Shown: positions 27,994 through 36,723 of the stretch, piece by piece
Numbering within the stretch: position 1 is the stretch's first letter
Layout: each line of letters opens with the position of its first letter
Source: Pseudomonas promysalinigenes
GTDB lineage: Bacteria > Pseudomonadota > Gammaproteobacteria > Pseudomonadales > Pseudomonadaceae
Direction of reading: 5' to 3'
Length of the DNA stretch: 64,000 bases
Assembly: GCF_014269025.2 (NCBI RefSeq)
Contig: NZ_CP077094.1
Span: 1,054,001 to 1,118,000 of the forward strand
Notes under the pieces: model-generated
The model's input: the letters and a program-made list of their open reading frames with translations, nothing else
Databases searched by the model: none
What the model was told of the DNA's origin: nothing
Position numbers and translations under genes: made by a program

Positions 27994-28081
27994 ACGGGGT
28001 CCTTGCTATGGCGCGGTCAGGCTCAGGGCCTGGGGCAAACTTCGACCATAGCCAAGTCCAGTCGCGCTGCACAATTAAATA

Positions 28082-28387
28082 GTGCGGGCGAGCGTCAATG
28101 CCGTTGCGCCGCAACGCGGCCCAACGGCCTCAGATAACACTCGATTCACTGTCGGCAAAACCACATGCTTTCAGGGTGAGCATCAAACACACCCACTATT
28201 TCGCATCGAGCCGGGCATTCCCTGCCGTGATGCTCGCGAGCAGGCATCGGAATTGATGGGCTATGTGCGAGAGCTGACCATCATCGGCCTGATGGACGTG
28301 AAACCGATGATGATCTGGGTATCCCATTACCTGAGCGCCATGGCCAAGGCATTGATGGATGATGCCGAGCTGGGCATGGCCGGATAG
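28082..28387 (+). CDS. Small DUF3077-like protein
   Basis: A 101-residue frame whose body (LFRIEPGIPCRDAREQASELMGYV, then ASHYL-like and AKALMDDAELGM) resembles the small DUF3077 proteins found in many copies in P. putida, of unknown function. An in-frame stop at 28076 leaves GTG 28082 as the only sensible start. No ribosome-binding site is seen and the first 20 codons look unlike the family, so the 5' end may be decayed or mis-set. It is convergent with the helicase gene. Confidence 0.5.
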   Translation: MRASVNAVAPQRGPTASDNTRFTVGKTTCFQGEHQTHPLFRIEPGIPCRDAREQASELMGYVRELTIIGLMDVKPMMIWVSHYLSAMAKALMDDAELGMAG

Positions 28388-28446
28388 GTATTGGCGAAAG
28401 GTTCTCAGCGCCCGGCAGACCGAGCGCCACCCGGCTGGGCTCGATC

Positions 28447-31400
28447 TCAAAGGTGCTGCAACCCTGCCGGCATCCGCAGCAATTTCTCCTTCCAACTCGC
28501 CTGTTCCTGCGCCGACCCTTCGACCAGATAGCTGTATCGCCCAGCTATGCGCACGGCTACAGGCACGCCATCGCGATACAGCAGCCGGTTACCGCTGACC
28601 GCCGGCACTTTCGCGCCTGGCAGCAGCGCCCCGATCAGGTTCAGCGGATCGCTTGCACTGACCACCACCAGTGACTGTTCCAACGGCCGCCGGCGCACTT
28701 GCCTGAGCAAGCCGACTGCCTCCGGCAATGCGAATTGCTCACCAGCTAGCCCAGCAATGAAACGTCCCCCGCGTATTTCGCCACGCGCCTCCAGCCGCTG
28801 GTAGCAGCGCAACAACTCACGCCAGGGCGGCAACACATCGCTTTCCCTTTCCAGCAGGCGCCAGCAAATCACGCCGTAACGTTGCAGCAGGGCGCGGGCG
28901 ATATGTTCCGTGCGCAGGCTCTGGTCGATGCTCGCCCCGCCCCGGCGCAGCAATGCCCAGCGCCCGGCATGGGCCATGCTGCTGGAAAGCGGCGGGTGAA
29001 CACGGCGGCTGCCGCGCGAGGAGCGTTTGGCCGCGGGGGTGATCAAGCTGCGCAGCCCGGCAAAGCTGTCAGCGCCGACCAGGCCTGCGCCGACCAGCTG
29101 CTGCAAGGCCGTCTCCAGTTCACTGGGCAGCAGGCGCGCTTCTTGTGTCAGTTCGTCGAAGAACAACGCGCCCTGTGCTTGCAAGGCTTGCAGTACGCGT
29201 TGCGCCCGCCCGCCGAGTGCTTCGTGGTCAGGCTCAGGGGCAAGGCTGCGCCACTGGCCCAGGTGCTCACGTGGCAGCAGCACCACAGGTGTACTGGACA
29301 AAGTATTGCTGGCCACCGTGCCGGCCATCCGGCTCCAGGCGAACTGCCCACTGCGGCAGGCATCGTCCAGCCAGTGTGGGCTGTAGTCCTTGATTCGCGC
29401 AGGCAGCAGTTCTGCTTCCCAGGCACCGGCTGCACTGGGGAAGCCCTGTAGCTGGCCGAGTATTTGCGCCACTGCCTGCGGGCCGCGCAGGCGCTCGTCG
29501 GCGGTCAGGTGTTGCCAGTCGAACAGAAAACGCATGAAGTCCTGCAGGCTGACCGGTTCGATTTCCCGGCGCAGGCGTTTGACCGTGTAGCGATGGATGC
29601 TTGCCAGCAGGTGGCGTTCACACCATTGCAGCGCGACTGCCCCTGGGCTGAAGTGGCCGCGCAGTACATAGCCTTCGGCTTCCAGGCCGGCCAGTGCCTG
29701 TTCGATCTGCGCCGCAGGCTTGCCCAAGGGCTCGCAGATCTGCGCCAGGCTCAGGGGGCCGTGGCCGCTCAAGCGGGCGCGCAGCAGCTCTTTCAACGCG
29801 CTGTCAGGGTCGATGCTTTGGTCGAAGCCGGGCAGGGGCTCCAGGGCGGGCGCAAGGTGCGCTGCCGGGTACAGCGTTTGCAGCAGGCTCTGACGCTCGC
29901 GCGCGAGCCACAGGTTTTCATCGACCAGCTGCAAAGCCCGCCCAGCCTTGGCCAGTTGCCGCAGCAGCAGTGGCCAGCTCGGGTTAGCCTGGGCTTCATT
30001 CTCGCTGACAACGCCCAGGCTCATCAGTGCCTCGTGCATTTCGTCGGCATTGCTCGGCTGGGGCCAAGCTTCAGTCTGCACCGCAACAATGGCGTCGGCG
30101 TCCAGCGCGCCCAGGTCATCGCTGTTGTGCACCTCGCTCCAGCGCCGGTTGAGCACTGCCTGAGTGCGTCGTTCCTCCAGCGGCGCGTCGTCCAGAAAGG
30201 CGTACGGCCGTGCATTGAGAATGGCTGCGGCCAGCGGCGACGGCGCTTGCAGATCACGGCACAGCAGGCGCACCTGGGCGCTTTCGATGCGCCGCAGCAG
30301 CGCCAGCCAGCCTTCGCTGTCCATGGCTTCGTGCAGGCAGTCGTCGAGCGTCTGCTCGATCAGCGGGTGGTCGGGAATCTGCCGGTCGCCGGCGATGTTT
30401 TCAAGGCAGGCAATCTGGTCAGGGAACACCGCGGCAATCAGGTCCTCACCCTTCATGCGCTGGATCTGTGGTGCTACCTTGCGCCCGCCGACGAAACGCG
30501 GCAGCGCCATGGCCACGCCAGCGTTCCAGCGCCAGCGCACGCCGAACAGCGGTGCGTCCAGCAGCGCCTGGATCAACACCTGTTCAGCGTTGCGGCTGTT
30601 CAGAAAACGCCACACTTCATCGAGCTCGAAGCTGTGGCTGGTGGACAGCGAAAGCACGATAGCGTCTTCACTGGCCGCTGCCTGCAGTTCGAAATTGAAG
30701 GTGCGGCAAAAACGCTTGCGCAACGCCAGGCCCCAGGCACGGTTGATACGGCTGCCAAAGGGCGAGTGGATGATCAGCTGGGTACCGCCGGACTCATCGA
30801 AGAAACGCTCCATCAGCAAGGTCTGCTGTGAGGGCAGGGCACCGAGCACTTCGCGGGCGCGTCCCAGGTAATCGAGCAGCTGGCTGGCGCTTGCCTCGTT
30901 CAATTCGAAGGTTTGCCTGAGCCAATCCAGCACGCCTGCTGGGTTGCCCTGGTCCAGCTCGAGCCGCTGGTCCAGTTGTGCCTGCAGCCGGGCGACTGCA
31001 GCGGACAGTTCATCGCTACGGCCTGGGGCTTCACCCAGCCAGAACGGAATGGTTGGCGCCTGGCCGTGAGCGTCCTCTACCCGTACTCGTCCGGGCTCGA
31101 CTCGCACAATACGGTAAGAGGCATTGCCCAACTGGAAGATGTCACCTGCGATGCTTTCCACGGCGAAATCTTCGTTGACGCTGCCAATGTTCATTGCCTG
31201 TGGCTCGAGCAGCACGGCATAGTCGGCTGTCTCGGGGATGGTCCCGCCGCTGGTCAACGCGGTTAGCTGGCTGCCCCGACGCCCGCGCAGGGTGCCACTG
31301 ACCGCGTCGCGGTGCAGGTAGGCACTGCGCACGCCCAGGCGCCCGTTGTAGCCCTCGGCGAGCATGCGCAGCAGTGCCTGGTAGTGCTCGGCGTCCAGCG

Positions 31401-32742
31401 TGGCATAAGGCGTGGCCTGGCGCAGGCAGTCGAAAAGTGCCTGTTCATGCCAGGCCTGATTGCTGACTTCGGCGATGATCTGCTGGGCCAGCACATCCAA
31501 CGGCGCGCGGGGGATATGCAATTCTTCGAGCTCGCCGCGGCGGATGCAGTCGAGCAGGGCCGTGCATTCGATCAGGTCATCCCGCGAAGTGGCGAACAGT
31601 CGCCCCTTGGGAGTGCCATCGACCTGATGCCCGGAGCGCCCCACCCGCTGCAGAAAGGCGGCAATGGAGCCGGGCGACTCGATCTGACAGACCAGGTCGA
31701 CGTCGCCGATGTCGATGCCCAGCTCCAGCGAGGCTGTGGCCACCAACACCTGCAACTGGCCGCCTTTCAAGCGCTGCTCGGCATCCAGGCGCATTTCCTT
31801 GGCCAGGCTGCCATGGTGTGCAGCTACAGCCTGCTTACCTAGCCGGTCGCTCAAGTGGCGGGTAATGCGTTCAGCCAGTCGGCGAGTGTTGACGAACACC
31901 AGCGTGGTGCGGTGTTGCCGGGCCAAGTCTGCCAAACGGTCGTACACCAAGCCCCAGACGTCGGTGGCCATGACCGCGCCGAGTGGCACCGGGGGCACCT
32001 CGATGGCCAGGTCACGCTGACGGGCATGGCCGACATCGATCACGGCGCAAGGGCGGTGCTGGCCGACCAGAAACTGCGCCACTCGCTCCACCGGGCGTTG
32101 CGTGGCAGACAGCCCTATCCGGCGCAGGGGGCGTGCGCAAAGGGCTTGTAGACGCTCCAGGGTCAGCGCCAGGTGAGCACCGCGTTTGTTGCCGGCCAGG
32201 GCATGGATCTCGTCGACGATGACCGTGCCTACATGGGCAAGGCCGGCGCGTCCGGAAGCCGAGCCCATCAGCACGTACAACGACTCGGGCGTGGTGACCA
32301 GAATATGCGGTGCCAGTTTGCGCATCGCCGCGCGGGCCTTCTGCGGGGTGTCGCCGGTGCGCACGGCAGTGGTGATGGCCGGCGCCTCAAGGCCCTGGTC
32401 TGCCAAGGCCTGGCTGATGCCTTCGAGCGGCGCCTGCAGGTTCAGGCGGATATCATTGGACAGCGCTTTGAGCGGTGACACATAGACTACCCGGGTTTGC
32501 GCAGGCAGTTCTCCGCCCTGCGTCAGGCCCTCGCGAAACAGTTCGTCGAGCACCGCCAAAAACGCGCTAAGGGTTTTGCCCGAGCCGGTCGGGGCGGCGA
32601 GCAACAGGGACTGGCCGGCATGGATCAGCGGCCAGGCACGGGCCTGGGCATCGGTGACCGTGGCGAAGTGGCGGCCGAACCAACTGCTCACGGCCGGGTG
32701 GAACAGCTCGAGCACTGGATGCTGATGGGCAGGGAGATTCAT
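28447..32742 (-). CDS. lhr: Lhr-type large DEAD/DEAH helicase
   Basis: A 1431-residue ATP-dependent helicase of the long Lhr group, which unwinds DNA and RNA:DNA hybrids and is linked to DNA repair. Motifs in order: Walker A APTGSGKT (about 51), motif Ia VYVSPLKALSNDI, motif II VDEIH, then motif VI QRVGRSGHQ near residue 365. A winged-helix/beta-barrel Lhr core follows to about 850. The extended C-terminal half (about 850-1431) is typical of the long bacterial Lhr. ATG 32742 (MNLPAHQ) is preferred over the in-frame TTG 32763. Single gene, divergent from the Nudix gene. Confidence 0.92.
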   Translation of the reverse strand: MNLPAHQHPVLELFHPAVSSWFGRHFATVTDAQARAWPLIHAGQSLLLAAPTGSGKTLSAFLAVLDELFREGLTQGGELPAQTRVVYVSPLKALSNDIRLNLQAPLEGISQALADQGLEAPAITTAVRTGDTPQKARAAMRKLAPHILVTTPESLYVLMGSASGRAGLAHVGTVIVDEIHALAGNKRGAHLALTLERLQALCARPLRRIGLSATQRPVERVAQFLVGQHRPCAVIDVGHARQRDLAIEVPPVPLGAVMATDVWGLVYDRLADLARQHRTTLVFVNTRRLAERITRHLSDRLGKQAVAAHHGSLAKEMRLDAEQRLKGGQLQVLVATASLELGIDIGDVDLVCQIESPGSIAAFLQRVGRSGHQVDGTPKGRLFATSRDDLIECTALLDCIRRGELEELHIPRAPLDVLAQQIIAEVSNQAWHEQALFDCLRQATPYATLDAEHYQALLRMLAEGYNGRLGVRSAYLHRDAVSGTLRGRRGSQLTALTSGGTIPETADYAVLLEPQAMNIGSVNEDFAVESIAGDIFQLGNASYRIVRVEPGRVRVEDAHGQAPTIPFWLGEAPGRSDELSAAVARLQAQLDQRLELDQGNPAGVLDWLRQTFELNEASASQLLDYLGRAREVLGALPSQQTLLMERFFDESGGTQLIIHSPFGSRINRAWGLALRKRFCRTFNFELQAAASEDAIVLSLSTSHSFELDEVWRFLNSRNAEQVLIQALLDAPLFGVRWRWNAGVAMALPRFVGGRKVAPQIQRMKGEDLIAAVFPDQIACLENIAGDRQIPDHPLIEQTLDDCLHEAMDSEGWLALLRRIESAQVRLLCRDLQAPSPLAAAILNARPYAFLDDAPLEERRTQAVLNRRWSEVHNSDDLGALDADAIVAVQTEAWPQPSNADEMHEALMSLGVVSENEAQANPSWPLLLRQLAKAGRALQLVDENLWLARERQSLLQTLYPAAHLAPALEPLPGFDQSIDPDSALKELLRARLSGHGPLSLAQICEPLGKPAAQIEQALAGLEAEGYVLRGHFSPGAVALQWCERHLLASIHRYTVKRLRREIEPVSLQDFMRFLFDWQHLTADERLRGPQAVAQILGQLQGFPSAAGAWEAELLPARIKDYSPHWLDDACRSGQFAWSRMAGTVASNTLSSTPVVLLPREHLGQWRSLAPEPDHEALGGRAQRVLQALQAQGALFFDELTQEARLLPSELETALQQLVGAGLVGADSFAGLRSLITPAAKRSSRGSRRVHPPLSSSMAHAGRWALLRRGGASIDQSLRTEHIARALLQRYGVICWRLLERESDVLPPWRELLRCYQRLEARGEIRGGRFIAGLAGEQFALPEAVGLLRQVRRRPLEQSLVVVSASDPLNLIGALLPGAKVPAVSGNRLLYRDGVPVAVRIAGRYSYLVEGSAQEQASWKEKLLRMPAGLQHL

Positions 32743-32833
32743 TGGTTGGTTATGGCGGTTCAATGCCCGCTTGGCAAGGGGCCATTTGTCGTTGATGTTC
32801 TGTAGACTGTGGGTTTTTCAACGAGCTCCCCGA

Positions 32834-33247
32834 ATGCCCAACATCATCCGCATCGCCGCTGCCCTGCTCATCGACTCGCAAGGCCGAACCCTGCTGGTGC
32901 GCAAGCGCGGCACGCAGGCCTTCATGCAACCGGGTGGCAAGATCGACGCGGGTGAGTCAGCGGTACAGGCGTTGGTGCGCGAGCTACACGAAGAGCTGGG
33001 GCTGCACATCGAGCCGGAGCAGGCGGTCCACTTGGGGCAGTTCAGCGCCCCTGCTGCCAACGAGCCGGGGTACCAAGTGCAGGCCGAACTGTTTCGCGTT
33101 GACAGTGCCGAGGCCGTCGCCCCGGCCGCAGAAATCGAAGAAGTGCTATGGCTGGCCGCCGATCAGGCTGCAAACCTGACGCTTGCGCCGCTGACCCGCG
33201 ACCTGATACTGCCCTTGTACCGCCAGGCCGTCAGCGTACCGCACTGA
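32834..33247 (+). CDS. Nudix hydrolase
   Basis: A 137-residue Nudix protein. The box GGKIDAGESAVQALVRELHEELGL fits GX5EX7REUXEEXGU completely, with the Glu residues that bind Mg2+. It probably hydrolyses a nucleoside-diphosphate derivative; MutT-like or sugar-nucleotide substrates are both possible. ATG 32834 starts the beta-strand MPNIIRIAAALLID. Its 3' end overlaps the convergent metR-like gene by 17 nt. Confidence 0.9.
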   Translation: MPNIIRIAAALLIDSQGRTLLVRKRGTQAFMQPGGKIDAGESAVQALVRELHEELGLHIEPEQAVHLGQFSAPAANEPGYQVQAELFRVDSAEAVAPAAEIEEVLWLAADQAANLTLAPLTRDLILPLYRQAVSVPH

Positions 33248-34148
33248 CCCCGTCCAGGGTGGCGAACGAGGTGTCCTTGGCGGTGAGCAGAAAGTCACGC
33301 ATGTAAGGCGCATCGAGCATGTCGGTGCGTACCGCCGCGTACAACGTGGCGAACAGCCCTTTCTCGCCAAGGCGTTTACCTTTCACATAGCCCCGCGAGC
33401 TGTATTCGTGCAGCGCCCAATGCGGCATACCGCAGACGCCCCGGCCGCTGGCTACCAACTGCATCATCATCACCGTCAGTTCCGAGGTGCGAACTGCGGC
33501 CGGCTCGATGTCGGCCGGTTCCAGAAAGCGGGTGAAGATGTCCAGACGGTCACGCTCCACCGGGTAGGTAATCAGGGTCTGGTCGAGCAGGTCCTGAGGC
33601 ACGATGTATGGCTTGTTGGCCAAGGGGTGCTGGTTGGCCACTGCAAGCATGGCCTCGTAGGTGAACAGCGGCACGTAGGTGATACCGGCCAAGTCCAGGG
33701 GGTCGGAGGTCACCACCAGGTCGAGGTCACCCCGAGCCAGTGCTGGTAGCGGGGCGAAAGAGAAGCCAGAGGCCAGGTCCAGCTCCACTTCCGGCCAGGC
33801 GTCGCGGAACTGATCGATGGTTGGCATCAGCCACTGAAAGCAGCTGTGGCATTCGATGGCCATGTGCAGGCGCCCCGCCGTGCCGCCCGCCAGCCGGGCT
33901 ATGTCACGCTCGGCGCCGCGCAGGAGCGGTAGCGTGGCATCGGCCAGTTGCAGCAAGCGTAGGCCGGCACTGGTGAAGCGGATCGGCTTGGTCTTGCGCA
34001 CGAACAGCGGCAGGCCAAGGCGTTCTTCCAACTCCTTGAACTGGTGGGACAGCGCCGATTGTGTCAGGTGCAGGCGCTCGGCGGCCTCCACCAGGCTGTC
34101 AGCTTCGCGCAGGGCATGCAGGGTTTTCAGGTGGCGGATTTCCAGCAC
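33231..34148 (-). CDS. metR: MetR-type LysR transcriptional regulator
   Basis: LysR regulator closest to MetR, which activates methionine-synthesis genes with homocysteine as coinducer. The helix-turn-helix is at about 14-35 (LVEAAERLHLTQSALSHQFKELEERLG). The effector domain has the MetR-specific AIECHSCFQWLMP and the YPVERDRLDIFTRFL stretch. The start is GTG 34148, 6 nt after GGAG (34155-34158); the family begins M-x-E-x-K/RHLKTL. Product 305 residues. metE or metH is not beside it, so it acts in trans. A MetR-like dyad lies at 34191. Confidence 0.9.
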   Translation of the reverse strand: MLEIRHLKTLHALREADSLVEAAERLHLTQSALSHQFKELEERLGLPLFVRKTKPIRFTSAGLRLLQLADATLPLLRGAERDIARLAGGTAGRLHMAIECHSCFQWLMPTIDQFRDAWPEVELDLASGFSFAPLPALARGDLDLVVTSDPLDLAGITYVPLFTYEAMLAVANQHPLANKPYIVPQDLLDQTLITYPVERDRLDIFTRFLEPADIEPAAVRTSELTVMMMQLVASGRGVCGMPHWALHEYSSRGYVKGKRLGEKGLFATLYAAVRTDMLDAPYMRDFLLTAKDTSFATLDGVSAVR

Positions 34149-34190
34149 GGCTGACTCCAAGAAAATAATTTGAGCAAATGGGCGATAAGT

Positions 34191-34203
34191 TGAGTTTCGC
34201 TCA
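34191..34203. promoter_or_regulatory. Possible MetR-type operator
   Basis: TGAGTTTCGCTCA is a perfect TGAG-N5-CTCA dyad close to the E. coli MetR consensus TGAA-N5-TTCA. It lies 43 nt upstream of the metR start and could serve autoregulation or the divergent hydrolase gene. It is a single short match, so a chance occurrence is possible. Confidence 0.4.
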
Positions 34204-34345
34204 TGTTGCCCTGGCCTGTCGACTGGGCGCCGTGCCGCACCACTGGGCAGGGTTCATCAAATTGTCACAGAACTGTGGCAGCGCACCGCATTTAAATTCA
34301 TCAGACTCGCGCTCTATTGGGGATCTGCAATCTGGTAATTCATTC

Positions 34346-35341
34346 ATGCGGGCTTTTCTGCTCTTTGTTTTTCTACTGTTCACCGCCTCGTCAAGCATTG
34401 CCGACAGCCGCTGCGACACTCATGTGCCAGTTCAACGTGCCGAAATCGGCGAGCTGAGCCTGGTGTATCAAAGTGTCGGGGCCCCGCGTGACCCGGCCTT
34501 GCTGCTGGTGATGGGCCTGGGAGGGCAACTAATCCACTGGCCCGACGACGTCGTCCAAGCGCTGTGCCGCCAAGGTTTTCGGGTCATTCGCTACGACAAT
34601 CGCGATGCTGGCCTGTCACGCTGGAACCAACTGCCGCCTTCGGCCAACCTGACGTGGGAGCTGTTGCGTTACAAGCTGGGCCTTGCGGTCGCAGCGCCCT
34701 ACAGCCTGACCGACATGGCCAACGATGGCCTGCAACTGATGGAATCACTGGGCATTGGCCGTTTTCATGTGCTGGGTGTGAGCATGGGTGGGATGATCGC
34801 CCAACACATGGCTGCTATGGCACCTGAGCGGGTACGTAGCCTTACGCTGGTGATGTCCAGCTCTGGTGCCGCTGGGCTGCCCGAACCCAGCCCGGCATTG
34901 GTTCAGTTGCTGGCGCGGCGCAGCGCACCGAATCGCCAGGTGGCGATCGAGCAGCAGGTCGACCTGTTAGCGGCATTGGGCAGCCCACAGGTGCAGGATG
35001 ATCGAGCGGCGCTGTTACAGCAGGCGGCGGTGGCGTATGACCGGGCGTTCAACCCTGAAGGGGCCCAGCGACAGATCATGGCGATTTTGGCAGAACCTAG
35101 CCGAGTGCGGTTGCTCGAAGGGCTACGGGTGCCCACGCTGGTGGTACATGGCACCGCCGACCCGCTGTTGCCGGTAATGCATGGGGTGCATCTGGCGGCG
35201 CATATCCAGGGCAGCCAATTGCGCTTGATTCCTGGGCTTGCGCACCGCTTTCAGGAGCCGTTCAAAGCACCCTTGCTGGCGGCGGTATTACCTTATCTGC
35301 AAGCGCAGCGCCAGGATTTCACCCATATCGCCGGGCTTTGA
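34346..35341 (+). CDS. Exported alpha/beta hydrolase
   Basis: A 331-residue alpha/beta hydrolase with an N-terminal signal peptide ([21 protein letters not shown]), so it is periplasmic or secreted. The oxyanion region is LLVMGLGGQ, the nucleophile elbow GVSMGGM (Ser near residue 150), and an acid and His lie in GTADPLLP and GLAHRF. This resembles pimeloyl-ester or aclacinomycin-type esterases, and the substrate is unknown. ATG 34346 is chosen because it starts the signal peptide; the frame is open upstream to 34178. It is divergent from metR. Confidence 0.85.
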   Translation: MRAFLLFVFLLFTASSSIADSRCDTHVPVQRAEIGELSLVYQSVGAPRDPALLLVMGLGGQLIHWPDDVVQALCRQGFRVIRYDNRDAGLSRWNQLPPSANLTWELLRYKLGLAVAAPYSLTDMANDGLQLMESLGIGRFHVLGVSMGGMIAQHMAAMAPERVRSLTLVMSSSGAAGLPEPSPALVQLLARRSAPNRQVAIEQQVDLLAALGSPQVQDDRAALLQQAAVAYDRAFNPEGAQRQIMAILAEPSRVRLLEGLRVPTLVVHGTADPLLPVMHGVHLAAHIQGSQLRLIPGLAHRFQEPFKAPLLAAVLPYLQAQRQDFTHIAGL

Positions 35342-35394
35342 ATCGGTGTTGCCCGTTTCGCGGGGCAACCGGCGAATCAGGCGACGCTGGCGCA

Positions 35395-36723
35395 TCATCC
35401 AAGCCCGTACTTCTTGACCTTGTCAAACAAGGTCGTCTTGGCCATCCCCAGCTCCTGGCTGGCCTGGCTGAGGTTGCCCCCGGTGCGCTGCAAGGCATCG
35501 CTGAGCAGGTTGCGCTCGAACGCTTCGACCGCCTCTGCAAACCCAAGCCCCTGGCTGGCCCCCCCAGCGGGCCCCTTCTTGAAAGCGGGCAGGCCCAAGG
35601 CATAGCGCTCTGCCACATTGCGCAGTTCGCGTACGTTACCGGGCCAGTCGTGGGCCATCAGGCGCGACAGGGTCTGGCTGTCCAGCGCCGGTGCCTCGCG
35701 GTCGAAGCGCAGCGCCGATTGCAGCAGGAAGTGTTCGAACAGTTGCAGAATGTCCTCCCGGCGCTCGCGTAGCGGCGGCAGCTCCAGGGTGACCACGTTC
35801 AGGCGGTAATACAGGTCGCTGCGGAACTGACCGGCCTGTCCCAGCGCGTCGAGGTCGGACTTGGTGGCTGCAATGACCCGGCAATCCACCGCGATGCTTT
35901 GGTTCGAACCCAGGCGCTCCAAGGTGCGCTCCTGCAGCACGCGCAACAACTTGATCTGCAGGTTGATCGGCATGCTTTCCACTTCGTCCAGGAACAACGT
36001 GCCGCCATTGGCGTGTTCGATCTTGCCGATGCGGCGCTTGCCGGCGCCAGTGAATGCGTTGGCCTCGTGGCCGAAGATCTCGCTCTCGAACAGGTTTTCT
36101 GGCAGACCACCGCAATTGAGTGCCACGAATGGCTTGCCTTGGCGTCGGCTGAAATCATGCAGGCAACGGGCGACCAATTCCTTGCCGGTGCCCGTTTCGC
36201 CCTCGATCAACACATTGGCCGAGGTATCGGCGACATTGGCGATCAGTTCGCGCAGCTGCTCCATGGCTGGCGAGCGACCGATGATGCGGCCCTCCAGGCT
36301 ACTCTGCTCGGCCAGCTGTCGACGCAGCGCCACCACTTCGCGGGACAGCCCGCGCTGCTCCAGCGCCCGACGCACCACATCGACCAGGCGCTCGGGCGAG
36401 AAGGGCTTTTCCATGAAGTCGTAAGCACCATTGCGCATGGCGCCGACCGCCATGTCGATGTCTCCGTGGCCGGTGATCAGTACGACCGGCAGGCTGCGAT
36501 CGCGGGCCTTGAGGCGGTTGAGCAGTTCAAGGCCGTCGATGCCGGGCAGGCGGATATCGCTGACGACGATGCCGGCAAAATCATCGCCGATGCGCTCCAA
36601 GGCCTGTTCGGCACTGCCGACACCCTCACAGGCGATGTCCTCCAGGGCCAATGCCTGCTGGCAGCCGAGCAGCACATGCGGGTCGTCTTCGACGATCAGA
36701 ACGGTAAGGGGCGCTGGGTTCAT
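35395..36723 (-). CDS. aauR: AauR, sigma-54-dependent response regulator for acidic amino acids
   Basis: NtrC-family response regulator, 442 residues. The receiver domain (about 7-120) has the phospho-acceptor Asp in VVSDIRLPGIDG. The AAA+ domain has Walker A GETGTGKE and two partial sigma-54 contact/sensor motifs. Note that the GAFTGA loop reads NAFTGA. A C-terminal Fis-type helix-turn-helix ends at KKYGLG. With AauS it activates uptake and use of Glu, Asp, Gln and Asn in P. putida. The gene overlaps aauS by 4 nt, and matching enhancer sites lie upstream of aatJ. Confidence 0.94.
   Translation of the reverse strand: MNPAPLTVLIVEDDPHVLLGCQQALALEDIACEGVGSAEQALERIGDDFAGIVVSDIRLPGIDGLELLNRLKARDRSLPVVLITGHGDIDMAVGAMRNGAYDFMEKPFSPERLVDVVRRALEQRGLSREVVALRRQLAEQSSLEGRIIGRSPAMEQLRELIANVADTSANVLIEGETGTGKELVARCLHDFSRRQGKPFVALNCGGLPENLFESEIFGHEANAFTGAGKRRIGKIEHANGGTLFLDEVESMPINLQIKLLRVLQERTLERLGSNQSIAVDCRVIAATKSDLDALGQAGQFRSDLYYRLNVVTLELPPLRERREDILQLFEHFLLQSALRFDREAPALDSQTLSRLMAHDWPGNVRELRNVAERYALGLPAFKKGPAGGASQGLGFAEAVEAFERNLLSDALQRTGGNLSQASQELGMAKTTLFDKVKKYGLG

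Noticed and set aside
29464..30831. 455-codon open frame antisense to the Lhr helicase gene
   Set aside because: Shadow of a full-length helicase gene on the other strand.
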